NCBI GenBank assembly: GCA_951799445.1
Contig: OX637287.1
Coordinates: forward strand, 1,054,001 to 1,118,000
Length of the DNA: 64,000 nucleotides
Source: Pseudisothecium myosuroides
Lineage: Eukaryota; Streptophyta; Bryopsida; Hypnales; Lembophyllaceae
Reading direction: 5' to 3'
Shown here: positions 36,901-47,975 of the stretch, in pieces
How the letters are laid out: every line of letters begins with the position of its first letter
Position numbering within the stretch: the stretch's first letter is position 1
Program-made: the position numbers and the translations under genes
Notes under the pieces: model-generated
The model's database searches: none
What the model saw: only the letters and a program-made list of their open reading frames with translations
What the model was told of the DNA's origin: nothing

Positions 36901-37688
36901 CGAGGTTCAATCGTGTCTGGAAGAGGTGGATGAAGCCATCTCGCAGCAACGTGAAACTCAGATTGCCCTAGGTGCCGCCTCCGCTCTTTCTTTCTTTTTT
37001 GTTCGCATGACTGTTCAGATCAAAATGAGTTACGTGTGACTAAAACACTGAAATCTCTTTACATACATACGGGCCTTAATTCAGGATTTACGCCTCGTCA
37101 TGTAATTCATTTCAGTGAGTCCTTTTTTCTTTCCTCAATTTTGTTATTTTTTATACGTGATTCCATTTTGGCCGGAAGTAACATGCATTTATCATTGTCT
37201 AAACAGATCGTGTTGTTAACTCATCACGCCCTAATTGTATCTCGTGTTTTCTTTCGAGCGATTCATATGGGAACATCCTTTCATTCAATTTTATTTATTG
37301 CTTGACCAAGATATGCAATGTTCTTCGTACATGCCTTTCTCTGACCGAAGGAGCTTCTTCTCATGGAGTCCGGCGGGTCACATTTGAGGTTGTGATTGAA
37401 CAGAACACTTATGTCTGTGCAGGCGAGGCGCCGCTGATGACAGATGCAGACGACACGGAGCTTGAAGAGGAATTGTTGTTATTGGAAGCTGAGTTGGACA
37501 ACGACTCCGTCACTGAAATCCATGATTTACCAGAAGCTTCTCGTGGAGAAAAGCTGCCTAGCACAAGCCCATCGAAGCCTGGTCGAGCAATTGAAGATTC
37601 AAATGAGGAAGAAAAGGTTCAAGAAGACGAAGATTCCGCTTATTCTCTAGAAAAAGCATTTGCGAAGCTTGAGCTTGAACTTGCTTAA
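33907..37688 (+). CDS. CHMP7: CHMP7-like charged multivesicular body protein (ESCRT-III, SNF7 family), 8 exons, intact
   Basis: ESCRT-III subunit expected to act on endosomal and nuclear-envelope membranes. Exons: 33907-34113, 34220-34279, 34937-35131, 35563-35745, 35999-36129, 36515-36683, 36842-36971 and 37423-37688. All junctions are GT-AG, phases agree, and the product is 446 residues, near the usual CHMP7 length. The N-terminal half (LATFLRAEVPDWDDEVV, then WESRLHFWKGLVV, HLWFLREGITPLG and VFKQVFTWVGSQV) fits the CHMP7 winged-helix region. The SNF7 helices start near residue 250 (AATALALKSGDKKGALRHAR) and continue through EEVDEAISQQRETQIALG to an acidic tail (ELEEELLLLEAEL). The exon 3 start at 34937 continues the sense of exon 2. 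A block at 34346-34396 in intron 2 is also open but does not join in frame. Confidence 0.88.
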
Positions 37689-38530
37689 TGTCAGGGAACT
37701 GAATCAGGCGTTCAATTGTGTATCATAACAACAGTAATTCTAGTACATTGTTCTTTGCCCAGTGCGTACATGCTAAGCATGTTTAACAAAATCTCTCTTT
37801 AAATTCAAAGTGTCCAAGGTAGAAAAAAGAAGTTCACTATGGAAGCGCACTATGAAATTGACGGTATGGGGTCCAGTTACCTCTTATTGATACTTGGGTC
37901 TAAACCCATATACCCACACAATTTTGGTATGCACCTAAATTATACTTTTGTCTTGGATATAAATAAATACTCTTATATGTGCTTGCTATCACAAGAAAGG
38001 TTTGTGGTCTTCTTGGTCCTTGTCGTTTTTTTCATTAGATTACTATATTTTATAAAAACATTTACAACATGGACACAAAAAAACACATTGAAATTGTCTT
38101 ATGTATCAAGTGTTTGTTGTGATTATTATGACTACGAGATGTTGGTTGAGAAATTAATATTGTACCTTATTTGTAGCTTTGGCATTCAACTGCCTAATTA
38201 TTATGTAAAGTTTGAAAACATGGGGAAGAATAATAGGAATTTATTATTTTTTAGGCATCTGTTTGGATTACCATGAACAAATATGCTTGAGTGAATTTCT
38301 ATGCAAAAGTTCCCCGTGGCTCTTGTGAATAGGAGAAGTACATTTTAGGCAAGAATCTCCAAAAGTTGGTTGTAGAAAAGGATTAAAATTAGGTGCATTT
38401 TTCTTACTTTTCCCTTTAAGGGGGGTAGTGTCAATGCAAAATTTTGTTTTTTTAGAAATTGGAATAACTATTATATCATTTCAATATATATGACTAGTTT
38501 AATTATTTTACAATGAAATTTGGTACATTG
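37689..38530 (+). other. CHMP7 3' flank and AT-rich spacer
   Basis: The first about 60 bases after the stop match the pseudogene copy at 27690-27720 and are likely 3' UTR. The open frame at 37839-38276 has no recognisable motif and the composition of the surrounding AT-rich DNA. I do not call it a gene. Confidence 0.35.
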
Positions 38531-38533
38531 ATT

Positions 38534-38753
38534 CACTACAAGAGAAAGGGGTGTTTTAAATGAGTTTTTAAGTATAGTCTTAGACATAAGATTTTAAGTA
38601 ATGACCTTTTAGAAGATTTTCAGCAAAATTTTACTTAAAACACATGTGTTTTAAGTAAAATTTTGCTGAAAATCTCCTTAAAGGTCATTATTTAAAATCT
38701 TATGTCTAGGACTATACTTTAAAACTCACTTAAAACACCTTTCTCTTGTAGTG
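38534..38753. mobile_element. CACTA-type MITE, 220 bp, near-palindromic, ATT target duplication
   Basis: Ends are CACTACAAGAGAAAGG and CCTTTCTCTTGTAGTG. ATT flanks both sides (38531-38533 and 38754-38756). The two arms of about 105 bases are almost perfect reverse complements meeting near ACACATGTGT. Confidence 0.8.
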
Positions 38754-38756
38754 ATT

Positions 38757-40210
38757 CCATAAATTAAAGATTGACTATTATAATCTCAAGATTGTTATAT
38801 GGTCAAAAAAATTGAAAATTTGAGAGTATATAATTAGAAAGCAACAAACAAGATCATATGTTTATTTATAGATTTTATAAAAAAGATTACAAGAATTTGT
38901 ACCCTATTTAAAAATTGGCATTTGTAAAGATATTTTAGAAGTTGGATTCTTTGGGTGACAATCTTGAACTCACACCTGACATCAACACATACCAATTAAA
39001 CGTGTTCCCATGCATTGAATATATAACTCAGAATCTATACTACTATCCTCCGGATGATTTTTCATATTTAAAGGATTGTAAAATGGCTATGAAAAGAAAA
39101 TTTAAAAGGATTTAGCCATCACTTGGGTGGCAATCACAAATTGCATACTAATCTATACTATGAAAACAAATTTTTGTTTTATTTTGTTTTGTAACCTACG
39201 TCAAGATCTCACAAACCATCATGCACTCTAACGGGGGCTTACCAACTAAGGCACACTCCCTATCTTTGGAAAGCCCTTGCAAAAGAGATGTGCACAAAGT
39301 CAATTTTGCAATGTTTAGATGGATGAAGCCAAATTACTTAAAAATGTGAAGTTCTCTTATACATAGATTACAAAAGTACCCTAGAGGTAAAGGTACTAGT
39401 GTGCACATATGAATTTATCATAAGTGCTATAATTGAAAATTATTACATATAAATAGGATATAAATATTCTTCTTGTTAATTATATATAGTCATTTGATAT
39501 GTTTAACTCACATTTCTCAAAAGTTTCAAAGCTAAATGAACTAGTTTTTAACATATATTTATATATATTTTATGTACTTATAGTGTTTGAATTCATGGTG
39601 GCCATATTAGTATAGGATGGTTGAATGTATAAAATATACTAACTAACAGAAGTTAAAAAAATAATAATAATAATAATTTTAAATTCTAAAGAAAGCTTCA
39701 TATCAGTTGTTTTTTTATAATTCTATCATTTTTTTTCCTGATCTATTCTATTACAAAAGGTATTGCATAACCCATATTTACCCTATTACTTCGGGCAAAA
39801 AACAAGAGTCATTGGCACAATAAGTATCACACAAAATTTTTACTATGCTCCCATTCCTAAGCACAACCATTGATGGTCATATTGGAAGGGAAAGACAAGC
39901 ATTGACTTTCATTTTTATATTTTGTTGACTCTGATGCTAACTTCGATGAAGAGAGAGACATTTTGGGGAGGATGGATTGATTAAGTTTTCCAACAAATGA
40001 ATACCCACAACAATCTCATGATTCAACACAGGTAAAACATGTCCAATATAAATATCTTTGACAAAATTAATTTTTTTTTCCACAAAGTAAACATGGATAA
40101 ATGGAAAAATCCACTTACTAATTGATCAATTTTCTACTTCAAGATCTTCTTTGACTCTTTAGGAATCATTAATTCCAAATGTGAATTGAAATTTTTCAAA
40201 TTTGATCATC
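38757..40210. other. AT-rich intergenic DNA, nothing recognised
   Basis: Contains a short AAT tract near 39660 and only short, unconvincing frames. Confidence 0.4.
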
Positions 40211-40527
40211 TAAGGTAGGAGGCTGTAAAACGGAGCGGGCATTAAAATGGATCATGACTCAGAGGTACATTTTGCGTTCTTCAATGTACCACCTATGCAC
40301 ATTTCAGGAGGTGGTCCATTTTGATGACCACAAATGACCACTTTTTTCCAACTTAAAAAATTTGTAACTAATTCCACAAAGGTCCAAAAAATATGAAACG
40401 ACTTGGGTTAGATTTCAATTCCACTTGTCTTTCAAGGAAAATTTACTGAAAAATATTTCAAGATGTTTTACCTCCCCAAAATTCAGTTTCAGCGCTTAGA
40501 TGCTCCATTTATGGACCTCCTACCTTA
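40211..40527. mobile_element. TA-flanked MITE, family 'GGTAGGAGGC', copy 2
   Basis: Ends are TAAGGTAGGAGGCTG and GGACCTCCTACCTTA, with TA at both edges. Confidence 0.6.
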
Positions 40528-40977
40528 GAGTTGATATTTTGGCTCCAAATTTCAACCCATCGAAGGATCTTTGTAAGACTGGAAAAAAGCATTTTGTATA
40601 CGGCATTTTGAATAATGTAATGTTCATAAATCATATACAGTTCAACTGCAACAAAAGCTACTTTCTCATTTTTAATTGTCATGGGCCCATCCTTTCAAGG
40701 TTAGAAAAGTTTGATTTATTTTTATTAATGATATTGAAGTTTTGTACATTTGTGCATGTCAAATTAAACATAAGTTGTACAAGATTGGGAACCAAAATTT
40801 CAGAAAATGAAATGAAAGGGCAAAGTAGGCATTGATGGGGAGATTATAAAGTTTGACCAAAGAAAATTGAAGGTTGATATAGATGGGGGCAGCTGCATCA
40901 TCCATCCAGTTCGTCGGTGCTCTTTACAGATTGTGAAAATAAAAATATACTTGCAAAGAGTGTATCATGTACCGTTT

Positions 40978-41308
40978 AAGCGGGTAACAGGTCCAGAAAT
41001 CCCCCACGTATAGCTGAAACTGAATTTTGGTGAGGTAAAACATCTCAAAATATTTTTCAGTAAATTTTACTTGAAAGACAAGAGGAATTGGCATCTAAAG
41101 CAAGTCGTTTCATATTTTTTGGAGCTTTCTGGAATTAGTTATGAAATTTTGAAGTTGAAGTGGCATAAGGCTCTAAAATCGTCCCCCCTAAAATGTACAT
41201 TGTTTGTACATCATTGAAGGCTATAAAATAGTTATATGTACAAGCGGTGTACATTTGAATAGGGTGGGCGATTTTAGAGCCTGTACGATTTCAAAGCGTG
41301 TTACCTTA
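40978..41308 (-). mobile_element. Degraded 'GGTAGGAGGC' family MITE, inverted
   Basis: Shares in reverse orientation the words AAATTTTACTTGAAAGACAAG and CATATTTTTTGGA with copy 2. The right edge is TTACCTTA. The left edge is altered. Confidence 0.4.
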
Positions 41309-42361
41309 GTGTTTCACCACATGCCAGCTTCGGGGAATTGTGCATCGCAAATCCCAAGAGCATTGGGCCAGTAGATATGGCCATCGGATATTTGCGCATC
41401 GTTAATCCAATAGAGAATGTTCCTGAGCCAATGAGTCGCCACTGAATCTCCATGATTTTCTTGCCTAATGCCTTTAATTTAAAAAATTTAGTGTTTAGGG
41501 ACATGATCATTGGTGGCGTTGATTATCATCGACGCTACCAATTAATTCGTCGATATGGTTTCACCTTACGTAGTGTATCACTTCTATAAGAAAATGGAGT
41601 TTATGCATTTGTTTTAATTGGGCACCTTGTGCACAACACAATGTTTTCTTATTTCTGCATCTTTTTTTAAGTGCACTAGTCTAAATTGGGCCTATTATCA
41701 TTTTTTGGATCTGTATAGACCACATAGCAAATTATAGGAAAATAGAGTCTGCTACTTATGAACATGATTTCAAAGGTAGACACACAGCTTGAGAAAACCT
41801 AGAAGAGCGTGAAATATCCTAGAGCTAGAATTTTCAATCCAATACACGTTCAATAGGACTTACACTAGGGGAGGCAACCCATTCCTAATCACCCCCCCCC
41901 CATTGTAGCTATGTGTACTGTTTTCTTTTTGTGAACAATGATTCATTGTGGCACGGTTCCCAACGCAGTTGTGGCTCATACTGATTGGCCACAAGACTCT
42001 CAATATTGTAACCACCCTTTGTCAATTTTGTTTTCAGCCCATGGTCGGAAATAGCAAGCCCCATATCACCAATATAGAAAAAACAGAATCTTTCGTTGAA
42101 AAATTCATAGTAATTATATTTTGAGAAAAAAAAATCTAGAAAATTATGGAAACCTTCCGAACTCTATTTCTGCACACAAGAAAATTCCCCACCGAAGAAA
42201 CCCACCCTGCAAATATGTGTAATTCCTTATTTGATCAGAAATGGGTTGCCTCCCCTATAAATAGACATTATGATCCTGAGAAGAATGCACGGTATGTCAT
42301 GCAATGTTACATCCCTACAAATGGAGAAAAAAAGCGATATGATGTTAGTTACCATTACGCC
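41309..42361. other. Spacer, no gene called
   Basis: The minus-strand frame at 41510-41301 is 69 residues without a recognised motif and touches the neighbouring MITE. A run of C occurs near 41892. Confidence 0.35.
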
Positions 42362-42719
42362 TAAGGTAGCAACACCCATGATCGTTAGTGTATCCATAAT
42401 TGATAGTAGAGTTCCCTTAAAGTGTCTTCAAATGTACCTTGAAACCGTGCCCAATGCTTAATTGTGGTTGGTTGGCTCTAATTTTTTTAGATTTTGGTGC
42501 TATAATCAAGGCAGATTTGGTAGAGTGTGGTTTAGGATGCAATAGGAAGTTGTACTTTGAAAATTCATAGAAAATAGATGCCTTATCCAAAAATTCTATT
42601 TTTTTTTTGAAAATTCATGATTTTCAGTTGCTAATACTAATAAAATGTCATTTCTACAAAAAGGTGTCTCCAATTATGCTGAATTGCTTATTTTGACGGT
42701 TATGGGTGTTGCTACCTTA
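42362..42719. mobile_element. TA-flanked MITE with TAAGGTAGCAACACCC ends
   Basis: The left end is TAAGGTAGCAACACCCATGA, and the right end read inward is TAAGGTAGCAACACCCATAA. The first bases resemble the GGTAGGAGGC family, but the interior differs. Confidence 0.6.
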
Positions 42720-42773
42720 TACTAGGATGTTGAACAACACAACAAAACAACTCCTACAACTATATAACATGGG

Positions 42774-43278
42774 CATTAGAAGAAAAATGGGCCCTCGGGA
42801 GGGCTCCTTCCCTTTGCAAAGGGGCTGTGAGTTCCCGCAATGGAACTCACAGCCCCTTTGGGGAACAATGGCCACTATTCATCATCAATGATGAATAGTG
42901 GTCACAATAAAAAAATATTAAAAAAATATTAAAAAATTAAAAAATATTAAAAAATTAAAAAATAATAATAATAAATTAAAAAATAATAATAAAATAATAA
43001 TAAAATACTGATTCAGGCTGACAAGGAAAATTTCGGCCACATCAGATTTCAGAATTCTGAAATTCTGTATTTATTTTAATATTAATATTATTTTAATATT
43101 TTTTAAATTATTTTATTGCACTGTCCCACCAGTTCGCTGTCCTGAACAGGCCCCCGTTCGCTGGCCAAAAAAAAAAAAAAAAAAAAAAAATTCAATTTTT
43201 TTTTTTAGGTTATCCGGACAGCGTTCCCTGCTGTCCGGGAACTCACAGACCTCCCGAGGGTCCATTTTTCTTCTAATG
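42774..43278. mobile_element. MITE with CATTAGAAGAAAAATGG ends, rich in internal palindromes
   Basis: The left end is CATTAGAAGAAAAATGGGCC, and the right end read inward is CATTAGAAGAAAAATGGACC; both are followed by CTCGGGAGG. Internal hairpins lie at 42818-42861 (GGGGCTGTGAGTTCC arms) and 42872-42901. An A-run of 24 lies at 43167-43190. Confidence 0.65.
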
Positions 43279-44110
43279 GTGTATAGGTTGACAAGTTTGT
43301 CCTCATTTACATTAATTATTTCAATCATTAATTTAAATAAAGCTTTACCATGCATTTTTTTTCATCGTCCATTCTACGTCTTTGCAAATACTAGTGTTTG
43401 TATGGCTTTGAGGACTTTACAAACATAGTGAAAGCTATCAAGGAAGCCATGGCAACTCCCACGTATGTAGAGGTATAAATAAATAAAAGCACAAGAAGTT
43501 CAAGACCAATATGCTTTGTTCCATTGACAAAAAAGTTGCAAAAGTCGGGTGAAAGATGTCATCGTAATGTGGGTCATTTACTAATTGGAGTAGGCATCTT
43601 TGTATATTAAAGGATATATAGAGAGAGTTGGAAGTTTTTGCTAGTTGTTCTTATTAGTTGTTTTTGTTAGTTGTTGGTTGATAACCAATTAGAGTAGAAC
43701 GGGTAGGGTAGTTGTCAGCTAACCTTACAGGTTTGTCAGGTGGGCTTTTTAGAGGTAAATGCTAGTCCCTTGTCTCTCTCTTTATTCTTGGTGGGTTTGA
43801 AGTGTGGAATGCACTTGAATGCTACATTATACGTTTGTTAGTGATCTATTAATGAAGAAAACATTGATGTGAGAAGTTCAGGGTTTGAATTTTGATATTA
43901 AAGTATTGAATCAAAGCAAAATTTTGGATCTAAGTTTTTAGATAGTTGATCTACTATGTTACCAATTTCTATATCTACAAAAAATAGTGAAATTAGGTTG
44001 CCTTATCAAGAGAAGTTACCTCATGACTCACTACTTGTCCACGTGGAAGTGCATGCAACTCTCTAAACTTGGGCCAAGAACTAGTCCACCCCCCTCCAAT
44101 GCAACACATA
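43279..44110. other. Intergenic spacer, nothing recognised
   Basis: AT-rich, with no credible frame or repeat. Confidence 0.35.
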
Positions 44111-44681
44111 CTCCCTCTGTCCCACTAAAAACCTCCAAATCAAGCACAATTTCTGTCCCACTAAAAAGCTCCGTTTTTAGATTTTGATTGTTTGGTAAGT
44201 GTTGGCCATGTTGAACGACCTCGTGGGGGTTTGTCAAGTGATTAGGGAGCATTCTTCGCCAAGAAAGCTTGGCCTTGCCCATATGAGACACCTTGGACTT
44301 GTTGTGCTTCCTTAGACAGTAGTATTGACCATGGATTTGATGACCACTTCGACACTTTGAAGAGTTGTTCTTGAAGTGGTGTAGGGATCTTTGTTGTGGG
44401 TATTTAGGTTGTAATAAATGTTTCTAGAATACCAATGTTGCTACCAACATTTAAATCATCAAGAATGATGGAGCTGGCAACGTTTACAAATTTTGTCAAA
44501 AATGGTACTTTCCGCTTAGATTTTGGGTGCCTAAACAATGGTGCCTAAGTTGGAGATTTTGCATAGATCTAAAGGATGGGTTGCTAGTTTTCAAATACAT
44601 GTATCACTATCGGAAAGACTAAAAATGTAGTTAATCCCTGGTAAGGAAGCTTTTTGGAGGTTTTTAGTGGGACAGAGGGAG
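44111..44681. mobile_element. Stowaway-like (Tc1/mariner) element, 571 bp
   Basis: Flanked by TA (44109-44110 and 44682-44683). Ends are CTCCCTCTGTCCCACTAAAA and the matching TTTTTAGTGGGACAGAGGGAG-type right end, the classic plant Stowaway terminus. No transposase is inside. Confidence 0.8.
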
Positions 44682-44683
44682 TA

Positions 44684-46304
44684 TAGTTTTGGCATTACTG
44701 CATCCTTATACAGTAACAATACATATTTATATAGTGTTAAATGTCAAGAAATTAGTGAAGGGCACCCTAATTTCACTATTTTGTGTAGATCTATTGTAAA
44801 GAAGGAGATATAAGGCTTCAAAACATACGTGCTTGGAATCTAAGGCAACCAACAAGGATGTATTTGAGAACTTCAATCTTATTGAGTTTTCATGATTTTG
44901 CTATGAAATTTGGAAGGCAATTTTTTAGCTTATCTATAATTTTGTATTAAAAACTTGTCTACAGTGATATAGGACCTACAAATTATACAAAAATTCAACC
45001 CAAGGGGTGGAGGTCATGACTTGGAATGAAGTCAAAAGTGAAGAAATGTCTACCAAAGTTGAAAAATATATTAGACCAAGATGAAAACATGAATGAAAAT
45101 TGATGTGTGAATATTTGAAAAGTTGATCTAAATTGTGGTAAAGTTTCAAAACATTTGGAGCAAATTATTATCATTTATGCTAGGTCATTCGAAGCTAACT
45201 ATGGCAATTTGTACATTAATTATCTTAGAAAGGATTAGTAAATCAGTAATGGAGAAATATCCACCAAAATTAAATATTATCTTAGATGTGGGAGAAATTT
45301 GATATGTGAATACTTGACAAGCTGATCTACATTGTCACAGAGTTTCAAAATATTTGGAATGGTTATCCATCATTTCTACCAGGTCAAAGCTAGCCATGGT
45401 AGTTTCTAGATTATAGGATGAATTATAGGATAGGGATTTGAGAAAAGAGAATTTGGAAGTAGGTTTAGGATTATTTAGGGGGGGTATAGTTATAAAAAAA
45501 TTATGATCAAAGCATTTGCATCAAGAAGGCCCCATGCTATTTTAGACCTATTTGAGTAACATTGTGGCATCTTTTGGTAAATCCTACATGAAAAATTTGG
45601 AGGGTGGGGTTCGCTATATTTTGTGTGAACCATGGGAGATCATAGTAGACCAAAGGGTGGTTCATTTAGCATTGTGGATGATGGCATGGCAAACTATAGA
45701 ACCATTGCTTAGTGCGTCATAGGATTCTATGTTAAACTTCTCAATCTTTACAATTTGTCAACCTTGTGGATATGATTGGTGTACCATAATAAAAGGCCTT
45801 GGGATTTGCTTAGTCTGAATCAATTCTACTAATTAGACAATTGGGGATTGTAATTTTTAATAAATTCAAGCACCTATATTTTTTATTATTTTTTGTTGAA
45901 ACTACTAATGAAGTACAACGTAGGACAACCCCAGAGCCTAAAGAGTGCAAATATGAATGGATCAACAAGGTAAATTGAATATATAAGTAGGTAAATCCCT
46001 AGAATGACTCTTGAATATTGCATGCCAAAAAGTAACAATATAAGAAAATTTGTTTGATCCATGAACTAATTTCAATGTCCTACTATTGAACATCTAATTC
46101 ATACCTAATATTAATAAATTATTTAAAATTCACTAGGGCATGCTTTTGGATCTATGCTACTACAAGTAATTCTCCCTTTAGTTAGTAGCAATCTTCTAAG
46201 AAGTGTTCAATCATCAATATTGTGTTGTATATCAATCTTAGCATACCGCTAGGAATACACCAAGGATTGCCAAAGCCCCAAATGCTACAACGATAACTTA
46301 GTAT
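44684..46304. other. AT-rich intergenic DNA, nothing recognised
   Basis: A weak internal duplication is visible: AGTTGATCTAAATTGTGGTAAAG at about 45120 resembles a stretch near 45320. No gene. Confidence 0.35.
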
Positions 46305-46782
46305 TAAGGTAGGAGGCTTGATTTGCAAGTGGGCAATTAGAATTGCCTTGTAGAACTGTCATAATTAGTGGAGAGAGTTTCAAAAATGGAATAGAGTTTG
46401 TTCAATGCACTTTTTGCTTTTAATTATATTCTTAAATCCCTTCGAGTAAATATACATTCAAGTAAGGCTTAAATAAATGAAAAAGGATCATTATTTGAGA
46501 GCCAAAATTATAGAAACATCCTAAGTTTGAAGTACTCCATTCAAAGGCCGATTTTGATTGAAGATTGGTCCAGTCTATGAGCACCAATAGCTACCTACGC
46601 ACCTTTCACTTTGAGAATTCATAGTTAATTCATTCTAAGTCCAAAAATTACGATTTAAATTGTCAATGAACTATTTCTCTTTTCTCTTTCTACCTAAAAT
46701 ATGTGAAAAATGTTACACTCTACTGATTTTCCTACAGAGGTCCATTATCCGTTGGATGGTCGATTTATGATCCCCTACCTTA
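46305..46782. mobile_element. TA-flanked MITE, family 'GGTAGGAGGC', copy 3
   Basis: Ends are TAAGGTAGGAGGCTTG and ATCCCCTACCTTA, with TA at both edges. Confidence 0.5.
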
Positions 46783-47975
46783 CATGCTGCAGAGTGCAGA
46801 GTAGTCGGATACTCAATTTGATTCACTAGTCAGTTAATGGCAAGAGAACAGCTGGAAGCCCAAATTCTGTGAAGAAGATCTGCAATTCTGCACACACACA
46901 AGCACCCACTGTGATCTAGTCCTGCAGGGGAGAAATTGAAGAGGAATGATCCCTTACCACCGGATCCGAGGGTTTCGTCGGTTACCACGAAATTCAACTC
47001 AGGCGTCTGTCTTGATGATGTCAAGCGACGTATGCAGGAATTGATCGAATCCCTGCATGCAGCCAGGTCTTGATTGATGCCAGAGTCTCTGCTAAGTAAT
47101 CTGACACGCTTTGTGTACGTTCAAAGCGGACCGAGCTTCTGACAAACTGGTTTCGCCTGCTGCGCTTGTTGCTGCTCCAGTGCTCCATCATTCAGCTTCC
47201 AGTCGGCGTTTGTTTGTACTAGTCGCTCATTACTCACTGTAGCTCAAGTTCACAGAGCTTCAGCTGGTGCAAGTATGTCAGCTGGGTGGGAGATCGATCG
47301 AGCAACTATGTTAGCTTCAGTGGAGACTACGAAGTGCGTTGAAAGGATTGGTGTACGTAGGTGTGATTATTTCTTGCAAGAAACTGGGGATGCTTGAACG
47401 TCAGTGGTTTCGAACTTCATGTTCTTGGAGCGGCTGTTGAAGGCAATGTCTCTGGTTGGATCGAATTTATTTATTGTGAAAGCTTGGACGAAGTGACGGT
47501 ATGTATGTTGCACCCATTTTAAGGGGTTGAGAATGTCTCTGGTTGTGTGAAAATGATCTTGTATTATACTCGTCGACGCGCTAGCCATCCTTTGGCACCG
47601 TGTCAATCTTCGTGCAGCAAGGAAGTCTGAAGGGTGAGCTTGCAGCCATGGCCATAGAGTAAGATAGATGCAGCCGCCTTCATTTGCCGTTGATCGATCT
47701 GCATTTTTTTGGGTAGCAAGCGGATGTATGCATGCAAAGCTGCATACATAGATGTCTTTTTTGAGCTGATTAGCATTTGGTCTTAATTACTTAATCGTCC
47801 AAGTAATGAGGTGCTGCATCTCATACCTCACCGACCATTTTCACCTTGAGACGTACGCTCTTATATGTATGCATTGCTGCCATGCGTAATCGCTCGCTCT
47901 TCTATTTATCGCAGGAAGAGACAGACTGAAGCAGCAACAGGAGGAGGAGGAGGAGGCCTTAGGTTGCAATTAAGA
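46783..47975. promoter_or_regulatory. Upstream region and probable leader of the PAF-acetylhydrolase-like gene
   Basis: Less AT-rich than the DNA to its left. A minus-strand frame at 47024-46960 (MTSSRQTPELNFVV...) ends at a donor-like GGTAAGG and could be a small first exon of a divergent gene, but no partner exon was found. A GGA-repeat run lies at 47939-47956, just before the chosen ATG. Confidence 0.25.

Noticed and set aside
37839..38276. 145-residue plus-strand frame after CHMP7
   Set aside because: AT-rich, no motif, no homologue recognised and no splice or promoter context.
41301..41510. Minus-strand frame containing IGSGTFSIGLTMRKYP
   Set aside because: Short, runs into a degraded MITE, and no family could be recognised.
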